Below, piece by piece: positions 12,491-24,529 of a DNA stretch of 64,000 bases (positions are counted from its first letter, which is position 1; the number at the start of each line of letters is the position of its first letter). Both the position numbers and the translations under genes were made by a program. Source of the DNA: Prochilodus magdalenae (lineage: Eukaryota > Chordata > Actinopteri > Characiformes > Prochilodontidae); assembly GCA_024036415.1 (NCBI GenBank), contig JAMWET010001947.1:92501-156500 (forward strand), given 5' to 3'. The notes beneath the pieces were generated by a model. That model saw only the letters and a program-made list of their open reading frames with translations, was not told the DNA's origin and did no database searches.

Positions 12491-13884
12491 AAGCACTCAA
12501 AGTCCAAGTCAGCTAAAAGTCCGATTGGACACCAGTTCAGTAGAATCATCCATATTCCGGTTTCCATATTCATACAAGCATGCCAACATTTCAGTCTCCA
12601 CCATTTCCAACCTCGGCGTAGAGTTGGGCTTCTTTCCCTCCGACAGTGAGATGTTTGAATTCTCCGCTGGGTATTCAAAAGAGCACTTCTGTTGTTCACA
12701 GCATGGAGGCTGATCTCATGAGGGATTTGCAGGCTGTTGTAGATTGTGATAAAGAGGAAGGAGCGCGGATTCAAACAGCCTTCTTCCTGGAAGTACTGTA
12801 ACATCAAACATCATGGAGTCAACATCCAATGAGACAGGCTGCAGTTTGTTTGACGGAGGGGCTTTGGAAAGCCTGTCTGTGTTCAGGGCGCAGCCCCTGC
12901 TTCCGTGTTCATCAAACTTTACTGGCTTTGATCGTCAAATCTGCTGTTTGTCTAATGAGCGGTGTTCAGAGTTACAGTCTTCAGGAACGCTCTGTGTATT
13001 ATCCAGTGTGCAATTCCAGCCCGGTGTAGATTCAATTACCCTGAAATATGATTTTTCATTTGTGCGTCATGCATTTTGAATTAGCAAGCATTCATCAGAG
13101 CGCGAGAGTGTCATTTAATGGCTTCCTTTAATGACTGTGATAAAGTAAATGAGGGCCCAGATCATGGAAAACTGGATTTTTCCAGCGCTGGGTGTCTGCA
13201 GGCCTGCTTCCGATATTTCATTCCCAGTCAGCGTATGGAAACATAGGATGCAAAAATGGTCTGGTTCAGATCCATTGTTTTGTGACTTTCAGGAAATCCA
13301 GCGTATATATAGTATGTGTATATATACATACATTTGCTACGCTTTTTGGCCTACTGTCATTTAGCCCCACCCATTCAAGCTGAGGCAAAAGGGAGCTCAT
13401 TTACATAACACTGATATCCAATATAAACAGGGATTTTCATTTTTGTTAATACTTTTATTGGAGCGGTATTTACTTCAACTCAAAGTTACTTTATTGATGC
13501 CTATTAATATTGTTGCATCTGTGCGATGATGACATATGCTGTTGATGTTCTTGGTTAACATATGCCAGCACATCCTCTAAGTAGAACCCACCTCTGCGTG
13601 CAAACGAACAGTTTATTTGTTGAATAAATAAACTTCATCTATATATCTAGAAGTGAATGTAAAGAGACTTTTTTAGAGCTAGTTTCAGAGCACTTCTGTT
13701 GCTCCAGTTATTATGATGTATTCATACAGTGTAAAAGGCAGTGGCTGGGCTCAGATTATACCGAACACTAAAAATCCCAAGAGATTAAGATATGGACAAA
13801 AACATGAGTTGTAATACTTTCATGAGCACCAATAACAGCTGTGATAGGATTTGGCATGTACTGGAGTCAGTAGTGGCTCATTAT
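12491..13884. other. Single-copy AT-leaning DNA, no gene seen
   Basis: No repeat family or gene recognised. Frames at 12367-12807 (minus, 146 aa) and 12813-13079 (plus, 88 aa) are open but have no recognisable domain and no flanking splice context that I would trust. The part from 13,380 on is AT-rich. Confidence 0.5.
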
Positions 13885-15070
13885 CATTCAAAGAAAGTGA
13901 CCTAGCACTAGCTAATGCTAACAGCTGAGGTAATATATTAACAGAAATGTACTGTTCTAGGCAGTTATCGGTATTTAGCACTAGCTAATGCTAAGGGTGA
14001 GGTAATATATTAACAGAGGTGTAATGTTCTAGGTACTTACTGGTGTTTGGCACTAGCTAACGCTAACAGCTGAGGTAATATATTAATAGAGATATAATGT
14101 TCTAGGTAGTTATTGGTGTTTAGCACCAGCTAATGCTAAGAGCTGAGGTAATATATTAACAGAGATGTACTGTTCTAGGTAGTTACTGGTGTTTGGCACT
14201 AGCTAACACTAACAGCTGAGGTAATATATTAGCAGAGATGTAACGTTCTAGGTAGTTACTGGTGTTTGGCACTAGTTAATACTAACAGCTAACGTAATAT
14301 GTTAACACTGATGTACTGTTCTAGGTAGTTATTGTTATTTAGCACTAGCTAACGTTAACAGCTGAGGTAATATATCAACAGAGATCTAACGTTCGAGGTA
14401 GTTATTGGTGTTTAGCACTAGCTAACACTAACAGCTGAGGTAATATATTAACAGAGATGTAATGTTTTAAGTAGTTACTGGTATTTAGCACTAGCTATCG
14501 CGAACAGCTGAGGTAATATATTAATAGAGATGTAATGTTCTAGGTAGTTAATGGTATTAAGCACTAGCTAATGCTAACAGCTGAGGTAATATTAACAGAG
14601 ATGTAATGTTCTAGGTAGTTAATGGTATTTAGCATTGGCTAATGCTAACAGCTGAGGTAATATTAACAGAGATGTAATGTTTTAGTTAAGGTTTGGTGTT
14701 TATTTTAACAGATGTAATTTTCTAGGTACTTACTGGTGTTTAGCACTAGCTAATGCTAACAGCTGAGGTAATATATAAAGGCAGATTCACTGTTCTAGGT
14801 AGTTATTGGTATTTAGCACTAGCTAACGTTAACAGCTGAGGTAATATATTAACAGAGATGTAACATTCTAGGTAGTAATTGGTGTTTAGCACTAGCTAAC
14901 ACTAACAGCTGAGGTAATATATCAACAGAGATCTAACGTTCTAGGTAGTTATTGGTGTTTAGCACTAGCTAACACTAACAGCTGAGGTAATATAATAACA
15001 GAGATGTAATGTTCTAGGTAGTTAATGATATTTAGCACTAGCTAATGCTAACAGCTGAGTTAATGTATAA
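13885..15070. repeat. 73-bp satellite, about 16 units
   Basis: Each unit contains 'ggtaatatattaacagag', 'atgtaatgttctaggtagtt' and 'tttagcactagctaatgct' followed by 'aacagctga'. I count a 73-bp period with units diverged by roughly 5-15 percent; several lack 'tat' or larger pieces (near 14,590 and 14,690). The 'gctagctaatgctaac' motif is partly palindromic. Stops in all frames argue against coding. Confidence 0.95.
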
Positions 15071-16700
15071 AGGCAGATGTAATGTTAACTGCAATGTGAT
15101 TAAAAGAACCCTGATATCTATTGTGTTCTAGCTTCTTTGTTACAAGCAAAGTAACTCCAGTACCGTAATGCACTGTTTCACGCTACCCCAGCTCTGCATG
15201 TTATTCCACTCGGCTGACATCCTGAAAGGAGTTGGCATCAAAGGCCGAAAAGCACCTTGTTAAATTCTGGCATTCCAGCTAAATATTAATAAAGAGTACT
15301 GAATCAATCAATTCCCAGTTTAGTTGTAGTCACCTTGGCCTATTTACACCCCCTTATTTGTTTTGCCTCTGTTGCGTACGAGCCTGGCGTCAGGGTCCAA
15401 GGCTGTGTTTTCTCTTGTCAGTTTCCGAGTTCATTCTCCAGTCTCTGTGTTCAGTTTTCATTTGCTTTGTTTGTATTGTGTTTCTCCGGCTTCTAAGTAA
15501 ATCCGCTTGAACGCTTGCATCAACTCCCATGCGGTACAGGACTTTGGGAAAGATAAACACTGTTCCCTTGCTTCGGCATAGACGATAGCAGGCTAGAGCA
15601 GTGGTCCATGGACTCATCCTCATCTGGCTTTTTGATCATTTGCTCATATATGGGTTTTAAAAAAGCTACGGTGGAAAATTATCCAGGGATAATTGGCATG
15701 CTGCATCTATTACAACAGCATCAAGCACATTTAACTATTGGTTAACCATACGGGTTTATGGCTATGCTAACATTGGGCTAGCGTATAGAAATATATGCAT
15801 ATGAGCTGGAACATGAGTCCAGCATATATTTGGTCAGAGATGAGCCATATTTATTCCCTACTCTGTACGGTCGCATGGCCGTAGAGACTTATATCATGTG
15901 AATAGTGCTGACTGGATGGACATTACGTGTGCAGTAGTGTCTCGAAGTGTTTATGGTGTGGTGAGTGGCAGTGGCAGAGTAGTCTCTCTGTGCTAGTATG
16001 TCCTTGAGGGAGGTTCGACAGCTTCCCGGTGTGGTTCCCCACCCACATGGGTCAAAAGCAGCTTTGCTACAATGCCCCGTGACCTCACAGAGTCCGAGCA
16101 GAGTCCCTGGGGCATTCTGAGTACCTTCAAATAGACAATCTCATCGACTAATTAAATAATGCACCCAGCAGGGAGGATTGTTGGATCCACCAACAAGCAG
16201 CTCCTATAGTTTCCTTGTCCACCATTCAGACACAGCTGGCACCTTCATTACACGCTCCTGTTTTGCTCGGACCATTTCCAGGCACTTAGGAGAAAGACAT
16301 TTGGTGTCACGGGGCCCATTATGTGCCCTGCTATTGACAGCCAGACACTGTCACCTTCATTTCCAGTCAGGAAACCTGGACTGCAGCAGGCTGATCATTA
16401 TTTGTATCATTATTTCACTGAAGTAAAAAGACTTTAACTGCAGATTTAATGTTGTTACACTGAAGATCTTCACTCTTACAGTGTCGTTAAAGTTACAACA
16501 CCCTCGCACAGGCAGTTTAGGAGGCAGGACCTCGAGGGGAAAAGGGCTACAGGAATGTCAGTTAAACTCAAATCACTGTAGCTTAAATGAATTTTGAATT
16601 ACTGTGCTTAATGAGAGAGTTTAAGAGACTCTATACTCAGAAAAACACCACACCATCCGACCTCACATATTACTCCCCGATTTAGGATTTGAAACCTGCT
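15071..16700. other. Single-copy DNA, no gene identified
   Basis: Mixed sequence with no transposon ends I recognise. A block at 16,165-16,420 stays open on the plus strand for 82 codons and has a compositional texture unlike its neighbours, but I cannot assign it to a family. A segment at 15,365-15,560 has LTR-like wording ('aagtaaatccgcttgaacg') with no defined ends. Confidence 0.45.
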
Positions 16701-17272
16701 GTGTGGTGTACAAGGCTCGGGTCAGATTTGGTGGATGCCTTCCCTGGCACAATTCCAAGTCGAATTCCCTGTAGACTGGGATTTTATCCACCGCTGGTAG
16801 ACCCGTATGACCGTACGCTTCCATACACCTGCAGATTCAGCTACTTCCTTCACACTATGGTCTTTGGCCACGCCCAATTTCTCCATTTTCTGTTTCTGTC
16901 TGTTTCCCTTAATGCGTCCATGTGCTTCTTGTTGTCTTGTGTTTCAGTTAGTTTTGGTTTATAACTCCTCCTGTCTCCGCCCTCCTGTCATTTCCTTCAC
17001 CTGTCCCTTGTTTGTAGCCCCACTCCATCCCAGGTGTTAGTTCTTGTGTATGTAGGCTCCCTGTTTCCTTTGTGCTTGCCTGATGTTTTGTCCTGTCATT
17101 GGTTGTTTTGTGTCCCTGTTGTGTCCCTGTCTCTCCACGTTACAGCCAATCATTAACATCTGCTTTGGACCCACACATGGAATGAGTCCCTGTACTCAGA
17201 GTCCATTGGTGTTTATCATCCTAATACAGCGCCATCTGCAGGAGCCTGAAGTTACTACCATTAGTAGTTACC
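16700..17272 (-). mobile_element. Tc1-like relict, family 2, copy B
   Basis: Read on the minus strand this matches copies A, D and E: 'tttggtggatgccttccctg', 'gtagacccgtatgaccgta', 'ttcacactatggtctttggc' and the outer end 'gcgccatctgcaggagcctg' at about 17,230. The element is split at about 16,883 by about 265 bp of LTR-like DNA, after which 'agccaatcattaacatctgc' resumes at 17,146. It carries only N-terminal transposase pieces and is inactive. Confidence 0.65.
16883..17146 (+). mobile_element. Gypsy-type LTR fragment inside family-2 element
   Basis: The text shares order and wording with the minus strand of the LTR at 30.6-31.0 kb: 'ttctgtttctgtct', 'ctcctgtctccgccctc', 'cacctgtcccttgttt', 'cccaggtgt' and 'tgccttgatg'-like text. 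It lacks the poly(A) region and 3' end seen there. It interrupts a Tc1-like relict, so it arrived after that element. Confidence 0.55.
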
Positions 17273-17279
17273 AAGAATT

Positions 17280-17848
17280 ATTTTATCTGTCTACTAAGCT
17301 TACATAATTTTGGTTGATTGTAGAAGGTCATGTGAAGGCAGAGCTAAAGGTCAGCAAAGGCTCAGCAAAACTGTCCAGTGGACAACAGGCTGTGGCTACC
17401 CCACGAAAGTAAGCAAGTCAGCATAGCTGAAAAGTCCCTGAGGTGGGTGGATGAGGTGGGTTCGTGTGGTGGGTGCACACTGAGACGGGTGCATGTCACA
17501 GAAACAGTTCTGTTAGCTAACGATTGGGTTTCAATAGCTAGCTCGTTTGGTATATTTCAACAATGTTGAAAGAATATGGACTAAAGGGACTTGAGGGTAG
17601 TACCCATCTTGTTAGCAGCAGATGTTTGGCACAAGTGTTCCCAAATGAACATTCTCAAGAATGCATCTGGCCTGGAATTAGAAAGCACTCATTCAGCTCA
17701 GTGCGCTTTTATCAGGGCTGCATTGGAAGGAGTTTCAGGGCTGTGGACATCATCTTAGAGTTGGCTGAAGTGGAGTACCCTCAGGTGGTTGGTGCTGCAC
17801 CAGAGGGGCACTCGAGCTATGCAGCTCTTGGAACTTGAGCTGAACCTG
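17280..17848. other. Single-copy DNA, no gene seen
   Basis: The frame at 17563-17838 (plus, 91 aa) is open but has no recognisable motif. Nothing else can be supported. Confidence 0.4.
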
Positions 17849-19185
17849 TAGCTCTGTTCTTGTCTCTTTGTTGAGCCTTGCCCAAATGGATCTTGAAGAG
17901 TTGGAACCATTATGCATCCTGATTAAGGTTTGAGGGCAGGACTTCAGAGGCTTGGTGTCCATCTAACCACATGCCTGAGCATACTGTTTCTTATGGATGG
18001 TTAAGATTCTCCAGTATCTGAGTCAAATCTTATCTTAAGTCTCCGGATTGAGTGAATATCAAGTCTGGTATCTCTGAGATTCTGTATCTCTAAAGTCCAA
18101 TCAAGTATTGAGCCTTGGAGGTTTTAATGGGAATCATGAAAAAAGTCCTGATTCTTTGAGATTTGAGTCTGAACCAAGTCTTGAGTCTAGGAGGCTTGAG
18201 TCTGAACCATGTCTCCAGCTCTGTTCTTGCTGCTTTGTTAGCCCTTGCATAAATGGATCTTGAAAGAATTGGCCACACAATCATTATGCGCCATGTGTAA
18301 GGTTTGAGGTCAGGACTTGGCAGTCCTTGTATCAGTCTTAGCACATTTCTGAGCAAACTGGTCCTGATGGATGATTTAAGAGTCCTGACTCTCTGGTATC
18401 TGAGTCCAACCGAGTCTTAAGTGGTTTAAATTTTAACCAAGCCTCGTGTCTCTAAAATTTTAGTCCAATTAAGTCTTGAGAGTCTTGATTCCTTTCGATT
18501 TGAGTCTAAATCAGGTATTGAGCCAAGTCAGCCCAAGCCTAAAAGCCCAAGCCTAAGAGGCTTGAGTATGAACCATGTCTCTAGCTCTGTTCTTGTGTAT
18601 TTGTTTCTTGCCCAAATGGATCTTAAAGAATTGGTCACACAGTCATTTTACATTCTGATTAAAGTTTGAGGGCAGGACTTCAGAGCCCTTGTATCCATCT
18701 AACCACATGCCTGAGCATACTAGTTCTTACAGATGGTTAAGATTCTCTTGTATCTGAGCCGAATCAAATCTTAAGTCTCTGGGGCTTGAGAAATATCCAA
18801 GTCTTGAGTCTCTGAAATTTGAGTCTAATCAAGTCTTGAGTTTTAGAGTTTGAATGTGAGTCATCTTATGATCCTTTAGAGTTTGAATTTGAGTAAAGTC
18901 TTGATTCCTTTTGATTTGAGTCTAAATCATGTATTGAACCTTTGCGGTTTGAGGCTGACCTAAGTCTTAACTCTCAGAGGCTTGAGTCTGACCCTTGTCA
19001 TAGCTCTGTTCTTGTTTCTTGGTTAGGCCTTTCCCAAATGGACCTTAAAGAGTTGGTCATGCGGTTGTGATACATCCTGATTAAAGTTTGAGGGCAGGAC
19101 TTCAGAGCCCTGGTATCATTCTAAACACATATCTGAGCGTACTGGTTCTTAGGGATGATTAGGATCTTTGAAATCGTAAGAAATG
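17849..19185. repeat. Four diverged ~370-bp repeat units
   Basis: The anchor 'agctctgttctt' starts units near 17,850, 18,217, 18,578 and 19,001. Each unit runs through 'cccaaatggatctt', 'ttgagggcaggacttcagag' and 'cacatgcctgagcatactg'. Between these parts lie degraded 'gagtctgaatcaagtcttgag' motifs, the same motif that forms the tight 33-bp array at 20.26 kb. The order of parts is conserved, so whole units were duplicated. Confidence 0.8.
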
Positions 19186-20257
19186 ATAGGACATTAAATA
19201 ATATGATCTGAACATCTGTCAGCCGTTGCTATATTAACAAGGGCCATAAAAATGTCCTAGTCCACTTACGCCCCGAGAATGCCAAGGCTTGTATTGAGTT
19301 TTTCCACACCCTGATGGCTGTTAGCATAATTACGAACATGGAGTGCTTCCACTATGACTTCAATTGGGTTCGGTTGGAAATGGTACACGGTACAGCCATC
19401 TGGCTACGGCAGTGGAATTAGTCCGCCAAAGATGAGGTCCTCATGGAAGCGTTAAGCAAATGAAAAGAGCAGATCGTCACGCTGATCTTTATTCCTAATC
19501 CATTGCCATGATAGGGTTGACATTTGTTTGCATTGATGTTGCACGTCCGCCGCTCGACGTTGCCCGGCAATTTCCATGCTTTTTCATCAGGATCGGATAT
19601 TCCAATCACCCCCTACTTACTACATCCTTTTTTCCGCAGATTTGACAGCACATTACATTTCGCAACCACTCACGCTGGGCGCGTCATTACGTTATCAAAT
19701 GTGTCTTAAAAGCCCTTCAGAAATCGCAGCGGTCTGTAAACAGTCACGGCAGCCCGATACGTCAAATCTGGTTGCGGCTCAGTCGTTAGCAGTCTCCGGG
19801 TGTCATATAGAGACTTCGCTGGTGTGTAAAGATGGACTTAATGCCCGCAAGCCCGAGTAAACCTAGACACACATCAGTGAGATACACGGAGCAAATACGG
19901 CGGCACAATCTGAACGGGGGGAAAAATAAACATCTCCCCCGGTCTCAAAGCAAATAGTGTTGGAGTTAGAGGTAAAAGCAGAGCCAGCGTCTAGCAGGGC
20001 GAGTTATCATCCTGATCAGAGAGACAGCAGACACTCATCTGTCTGAGCTTCAGCCTGTATGCAAGCATTAATCCTCACACGCACACACAAACACCACACA
20101 CACCGCCGACTCGGCGCTGCTCCTTCACTATCTCCCCCATCAATCAGTCAATATCTCTCCCTACCAGATGTGAGTAAACAGACAGGAGAGACAAGCTGAC
20201 ACACATACACACACACCTTAACAGGTATTCACACATCAGAGATGCTCAGGTCTCAGG
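19186..20257. other. Single-copy DNA with short CA runs
   Basis: Text at 19,250-19,860 has more CpG than its neighbours and two open frames on the plus strand (19524-19709, 19576-19860) that I cannot assign. Short (CA) runs lie at 20,080-20,105 and 20,195-20,216. No gene is supported. Confidence 0.45.
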
Positions 20258-21450
20258 TCTCTGGGGTTGGAGTCTGAATCCAGTCTTGAGTGTCTGGGAT
20301 TTGGGTCTAAATCAAGTCTTGAGTTTCTGGGATTTAAGCCTAAATCAAGTCTTGAGTCTCTGGGATTTGAGTCTAAATCAAGTCTTGAGTGTCTGGGATT
20401 TGAGTCTAAATCAAGTCTTGAGTGTCTGGGATTTGGGTCTAAATCAAGTCTTGAGTGTCTAGGATTTGGGTCTAAATCAAGTCTTGAGTGTCTGGGATTT
20501 GAGTCTAAATCAAGTCTTGGGTCTCTGGGATTTGAGTCTAAATCAAGTCTTGGGTCTCTGGGATTTGAGTCTAAATCAAGTCTTGAGTGTCTGGGATTTG
20601 GGTCTAAATCAAGTCTTGAGTGTCTGGGATTTGGGTCTAAATCAAGTCTTGGGTCTCTGGGATTTGAGTCTAAATCAAGTCTTGAGTGTCTGGGATTTGG
20701 GTCTAAATCAAGTCTTGAGTGTCTGGGATTTGAGTCTAAATCAAGTCTTGGGTCTCTGGGATTTGGGTCTAAATCAAGTCTTGAGTGTCTGGGATTTGAG
20801 TCTAAATCAAGTCTTGGGTCTCTGGGATTTGGGTCGAAATCAAGTCTTGAGTGTCTAGGATTTGAGTCTAAATCAAGTCTTGGGTCTCTGGGATTTGGGT
20901 CGAAATCAAGTCTTGAGTGTCTAGGATTTGGGTCTAAATCAAGTCTTGGGTCTCTGGGATTTGAGTCTAAATCAAGTCTTGGGTCTCTGGGATTTGAGTC
21001 TAAATCAAGTCTTGAGTGTGTCTTGGTTATTTGGGTTTTAAGTCTATGCTCAAGTCTTTGGTCTAAATGGGGTTTTGGTCTAAATCAAGTCTTTGGTCAT
21101 TTCTGGGGTTTGGGTCTAAAGTCAAGTCTTAGTGGGTCAAATCTGGATTCTCTAGGATTTGAGTCTGGTCAAGTCTTTTGGGTTTAAATCTAAAGCAAGG
21201 AGATTTGAGTCTGTCTCTGGGATTAGGGGTCTAAATCAAGCCTTGGGTCTCTGGGATTTGAGTCTAAATCCTTTATTTATTCTGTGAAGTTTGAGTCCGA
21301 CTTCACTCTTGATTCTTTGATGTTTGAGTCTGGATTAAGTCTTGAGTATCTGAGGTTTATATCTCAAATCAAATCTTGAGTCTTCAGCCTTTGATGCTTA
21401 ACCAAGTCTAGAGTCTGTAGGGTTTGAGCCTGAATCAAGTCATTAGCATT
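20258..21450. repeat. 33-bp minisatellite with spurious long open frame
   Basis: The unit is 'gggatttgagtctaaatcaa' plus 'gtcttgagtgtct', 33 bp. It is nearly perfect from about 20,270 to 21,020 (about 23 units) and then decays until about 21,450. Because 33 is a multiple of three and the unit lacks a stop, the plus strand stays open from 20267 to 21187 (306 aa), giving an 11-residue repeat SSLECLGFGSK with E/G and S/C variants. A second frame (20466-20858) is open too, with repeat LNQVLSVWDLS. Substitutions among units are not biased to third positions in any obvious way. I read this as non-coding satellite. Confidence 0.9.
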
Positions 21451-22127
21451 TGAGTCTGAATTGTCTAAAAACCTAAATATCCTGATACACCACATCTACT
21501 CCTGATGTACACAGTATGATACTCCTCCATATCTCCACCTCTAATATATATTTAGTGGTGTAAAAACTTTGATCTCTTTTTCTGCACAGTGTAAAAGCTC
21601 TAGCTCTCCTTTCAGGTTAGTGAATATTCATGATGGACCGACCAATAGAATCGCTCCAAACCTGCTTAGTAATAAACCTTGGTTAACCAGGCTCCACTGC
21701 AGGTTCAGAAAGCTGGTTCCTCCGCCTGTAGAGCTCCACTCTGGAGGGTTTTAAGGTGGACTGTATAATTCCATGAGGGCTAGTTTATAGTTTGGTGTCT
21801 TCATTTCTATTCTAATATAAAGATAAACATCAGGAGACCCTTCTATGAGAAGCCGTGTCTGAACTTTTGGCTGGAAATGGTATAAACCAGCCTAGTGGCA
21901 GCTAAAATAACACAGCTGTGGTCAACATCAAGGTTCACCAAAGCAGACAGACCTCCTTAAACGCTTATGCAGGTTTGTGAGTGTCATGAGCTACTTCCAT
22001 AGATTGTCATGTACCAAGATTGATTCTCTGGTAACGAGCTGGCGCTGATAGAATCACAGCCTGCCGCATTATTTTGTCCCTTAGTCGCCTGAATTCAATT
22101 AGACAGCTGCAAGAAAACCTGGCTAGT
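21451..22127. other. Single-copy or old repeat DNA, no gene seen
   Basis: The 21,600-21,790 part ('gaccaatagaatcgctcc', 'ccaggctccactgcaggttc') reads like an old dispersed repeat, but I cannot define its ends or class. Confidence 0.4.
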
Positions 22128-22206
22128 GTTACTGCAGTGCTGAGAATGATCCAGCAGCCAAGTAATACCTGCTCTGTGGTGGTCCTGTGGGGGTCCTGAC
22201 CATCCC
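22128..22206 (+). mobile_element. Fragment of the 'gtggtggtcctgtggg' MITE
   Basis: The segment 'actgcagtgctgagaatgat' through 'gggggtcctgaccat' is shared with the fuller copies at 51.66 and 52.31 kb. Only about 80 bp survive here, with neither end. Confidence 0.7.
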
Positions 22207-22280
22207 TAAATGAGGTACACATACCAACAGGTATTCGCACCCACATAACCCCTGCACTTGCACACAAGTCTTACCAACAG

Positions 22281-22475
22281 GTGGCTCACACACACACAAG
22301 CTGCACACACTCACAGGTATTCACACAGACGTGTGCATCAAATTACAGTGACGCTGTCTTGATCAAACAGGCTACGCACCAGCGATCACTCACACACACG
22401 TACACCCACATTACTGCAAGGATGACAGATGCAGTCATTAAAAATCAAATACACACACACACACACACACTCCCA
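22281..22475. repeat. CA-rich simple repeats
   Basis: Several short (CA)n runs (22,288-22,300; 22,391-22,398; 22,450-22,470) sit in CA-rich sequence. His/Thr-rich frames here are repeat translations. The following 22,476-22,963 holds nothing I recognise. Confidence 0.75.
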
Positions 22476-22963
22476 CCGTCTCCCAAACCACAGAGCTCCT
22501 TGCACGGGTGTGCGGGGGGCTTATCAGCCGCTCCGTGTTAGCACAGAGAGCACTGCAGTTAGCTTCTCTTGTTTCTCATTTTCGCCTGTCACTCCAGATG
22601 TGACCACACTGGCTGACATCTGTTTGAATGTCTGTTCTTGAGGGAAACAGCATGTTCGCAAACACACATACCCTTCACCACTGCAGGCATTCATACAGAA
22701 CGCATGCGCTCGCCAAGGTTTGATTTCAGACCTTGTCTGAATGTATCAGCGCTGTCAAAAGAAACACGTCTCTGTTTTTATTACATCCATCGTTTGATCA
22801 CCTGAGCTGTCATTTACATCGTATGAAAACTTGATTATGTATCTACCAACAGAAATGGCCCAAATTCCTTTGATTAAAAAGCCAACAATACCGTAACGTT
22901 AAAGCAGGTTCTGCCCTCTCCTGTTGCCATTTTAGAGCTCCCTGTTCAGCAGTGATATATGTA

Positions 22964-23375
22964 TGGACTCATCAGTAACAAAAGAGCTGCACCCAGAAGA
23001 AATGAAACGACAGCATGTCACATGTCTTCGTAGGCAAGGACTGGTCTTATCTCTGTACTTGACTGACCCAACTGACCCTGGATGTTCAGCGAGCAGTGAT
23101 GGCCTCCATGAGTCATCCTGTTAGTACCAGCACCATTGGTAGCTGCCAAAGACTGGTGTTGTGCCAGACTGGAGTAACTCAGATTGGCAGCGAGCCATCT
23201 TCATGGCGGACAGATACTGAGAGACAGACTTCTGTATGTGTAGCTCAATAAATATTGATCATATCAGTCTAAATTTATCACCAGTTATTGATCCTGGTCA
23301 CCTTTATCTTCCTTCCCAATGGCACTGCAACCCCACACCTCCTTCTGGGTGCAGCTGTTCTTTTGATGATGAGTG
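22964..23375 (+). mobile_element. Short Tc1 derivative, 412 bp, both ends
   Basis: The element is flanked by TA on both sides (22962-22963 and 23376-23377). The left end carries 'ctcatcagtaacaaaagag' and 'ctgcacccagaag', and the right end 'gggtgcagctgttcttttga' then 'tgatgagtg' as its inverted partner. Inside are the family landmarks 'catgagtcatcctgttagta' and 'gagagacagacttctgtatg'. Compared with the 38-kb copy it has an additional, larger internal deletion that removes the SDESRF coding region, leaving no transposase domain. It is a MITE-sized deletion product that would need transposase supplied from elsewhere. Confidence 0.8.

Positions 23376-23376
<1 letters not shown>

Positions 23377-23422
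<46 letters not shown>
23377..23422. repeat. A18 run plus (TA)14 microsatellite
   Basis: A run of about 18 A starts directly at the right TA flank of the Tc1 derivative and is followed by (TA)n. The TA-rich stretch could have been the original insertion target. Confidence 0.9.
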
Positions 23423-23425
<3 letters not shown>

Positions 23426-23617
23426 ATGTGGGATATAGTGTATAACCTGAGCCATATACCCTTTCTAACATTCCCAACATATTTCCCTATAAAATTCCCT
23501 CTCTGGAGATGGGAAGAGGTGTTATGGATCAGACAGTAGTATATATGCATCTGCCTAGTTCAGCCTTTCTCTGGGTTCACGGTTTTCCACTGTTGTCTCA
23601 TAAATGTACAAAAACAC

Positions 23618-23787
23618 ACAAATGCACACACACACACACATGCCCACACACACAGACCGCACACTGCCACACAGAAGACTGGAATAAAGGATCTGAGTTT
23701 GACTAGCAGTGAATGAATGACAGGCGGATGTCAGTGCTAATGAGAGAGAACAAAAGACAAACTCTATTAGACTTCCTGTAGCAAGCT

Positions 23788-23827
<40 letters not shown>

Positions 23828-23850
23828 CCTCTCTCCCTCTCTGTCTCTTC
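23618..23850. repeat. (CA)n and (CT)n microsatellites
   Basis: CA-rich runs lie at about 23,618-23,665 and a (CT)n run of about 60 bp at 23,785-23,845. Arg/Glu-rich frames on the minus strand are translations of the CT run. Confidence 0.85.
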
Positions 23851-24204
23851 CTGTGAAGAGGAACTTCACTCACCTACTTTTCCTACATTGTGGAACTAAT
23901 GACAAAATAAGCACCATGCTGCCATCTCCGTCCTCATGAGACTCTTCTACTGCCAGTTGGTTTGAGGCTTCGTAACACACTCCGGATGGACTAGATGCAT
24001 GTGTTAACACCGTCTCTGTTTAGCTCTTCTCCTACAAAGTAGGCCGGCGATCTGGGGATGGGGGTGGATGTAATAGCTTTTGTTTTACAGGCTCAGTTAA
24101 AAGAATGTATGAAAACGAGCCTCGGTTGTCCGTCCAGTTAGCCCACAGCGTTGGCTGTACGGTTGGACGTTAAGTGATCCCAGACTTCCTATTGTGGTTT
24201 CCAA

Positions 24205-24505
24205 CACAGACACTTCTGAGAAGCTGCACCCATTAAAACCCATTCAGTGGTGTTGAGGAGCTGGGCTCTGGGGTAGTCGGTCCATTGTTCTGAGAACACC
24301 AGCAGCTTCTTTGTTGGATGTGTCCGGTCGGTTTCCTTTTCTCAGGGAGGAGCTTCTTGAACAGCTACACATCCTTTCAGACCTCAGGGTTGGGGTGTCT
24401 TCTCAAGATGGACAGAAGCACCTGTAGATGTTTTCAAATGTGAAGCTAGAGTGGGGCTTAATGTCTTCCTCTTTCTCTCAAAGGTGGAGACAGTTTTGTT
24501 GGGTC
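24205..24505 (-). mobile_element. Tc1/mariner-like C-terminal relict
   Basis: The minus strand matches the relict at 62.5 kb: 'agaacaatgga', 'ccagagcccag', 'accactgaatg' and 'aagaagctcct'-type phrases in the same order. In the 62.5-kb copy these spell a SPDLN motif, the region holding the third catalytic residue of mariner-type transposases. Frames are broken and no ends are visible. Confidence 0.4.
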
Positions 24506-24529
24506 TACCAGGTTTTCCAGGTGGGTGTT

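Noticed and set aside
16178..16426. Possible exon, 82 codons on the plus strand
   Set aside because: The frame is clean but I could not match it to any family, and no splice signals are convincing.
20258..21020. CRISPR array
   Set aside because: The repeats are contiguous with no unique spacers, and the sequence is eukaryotic.
20267..21187. 306-aa leucine/serine repeat protein
   Set aside because: It is the translation of a 33-bp satellite; a second frame is equally open and no start context, splice site or non-repeat domain exists.
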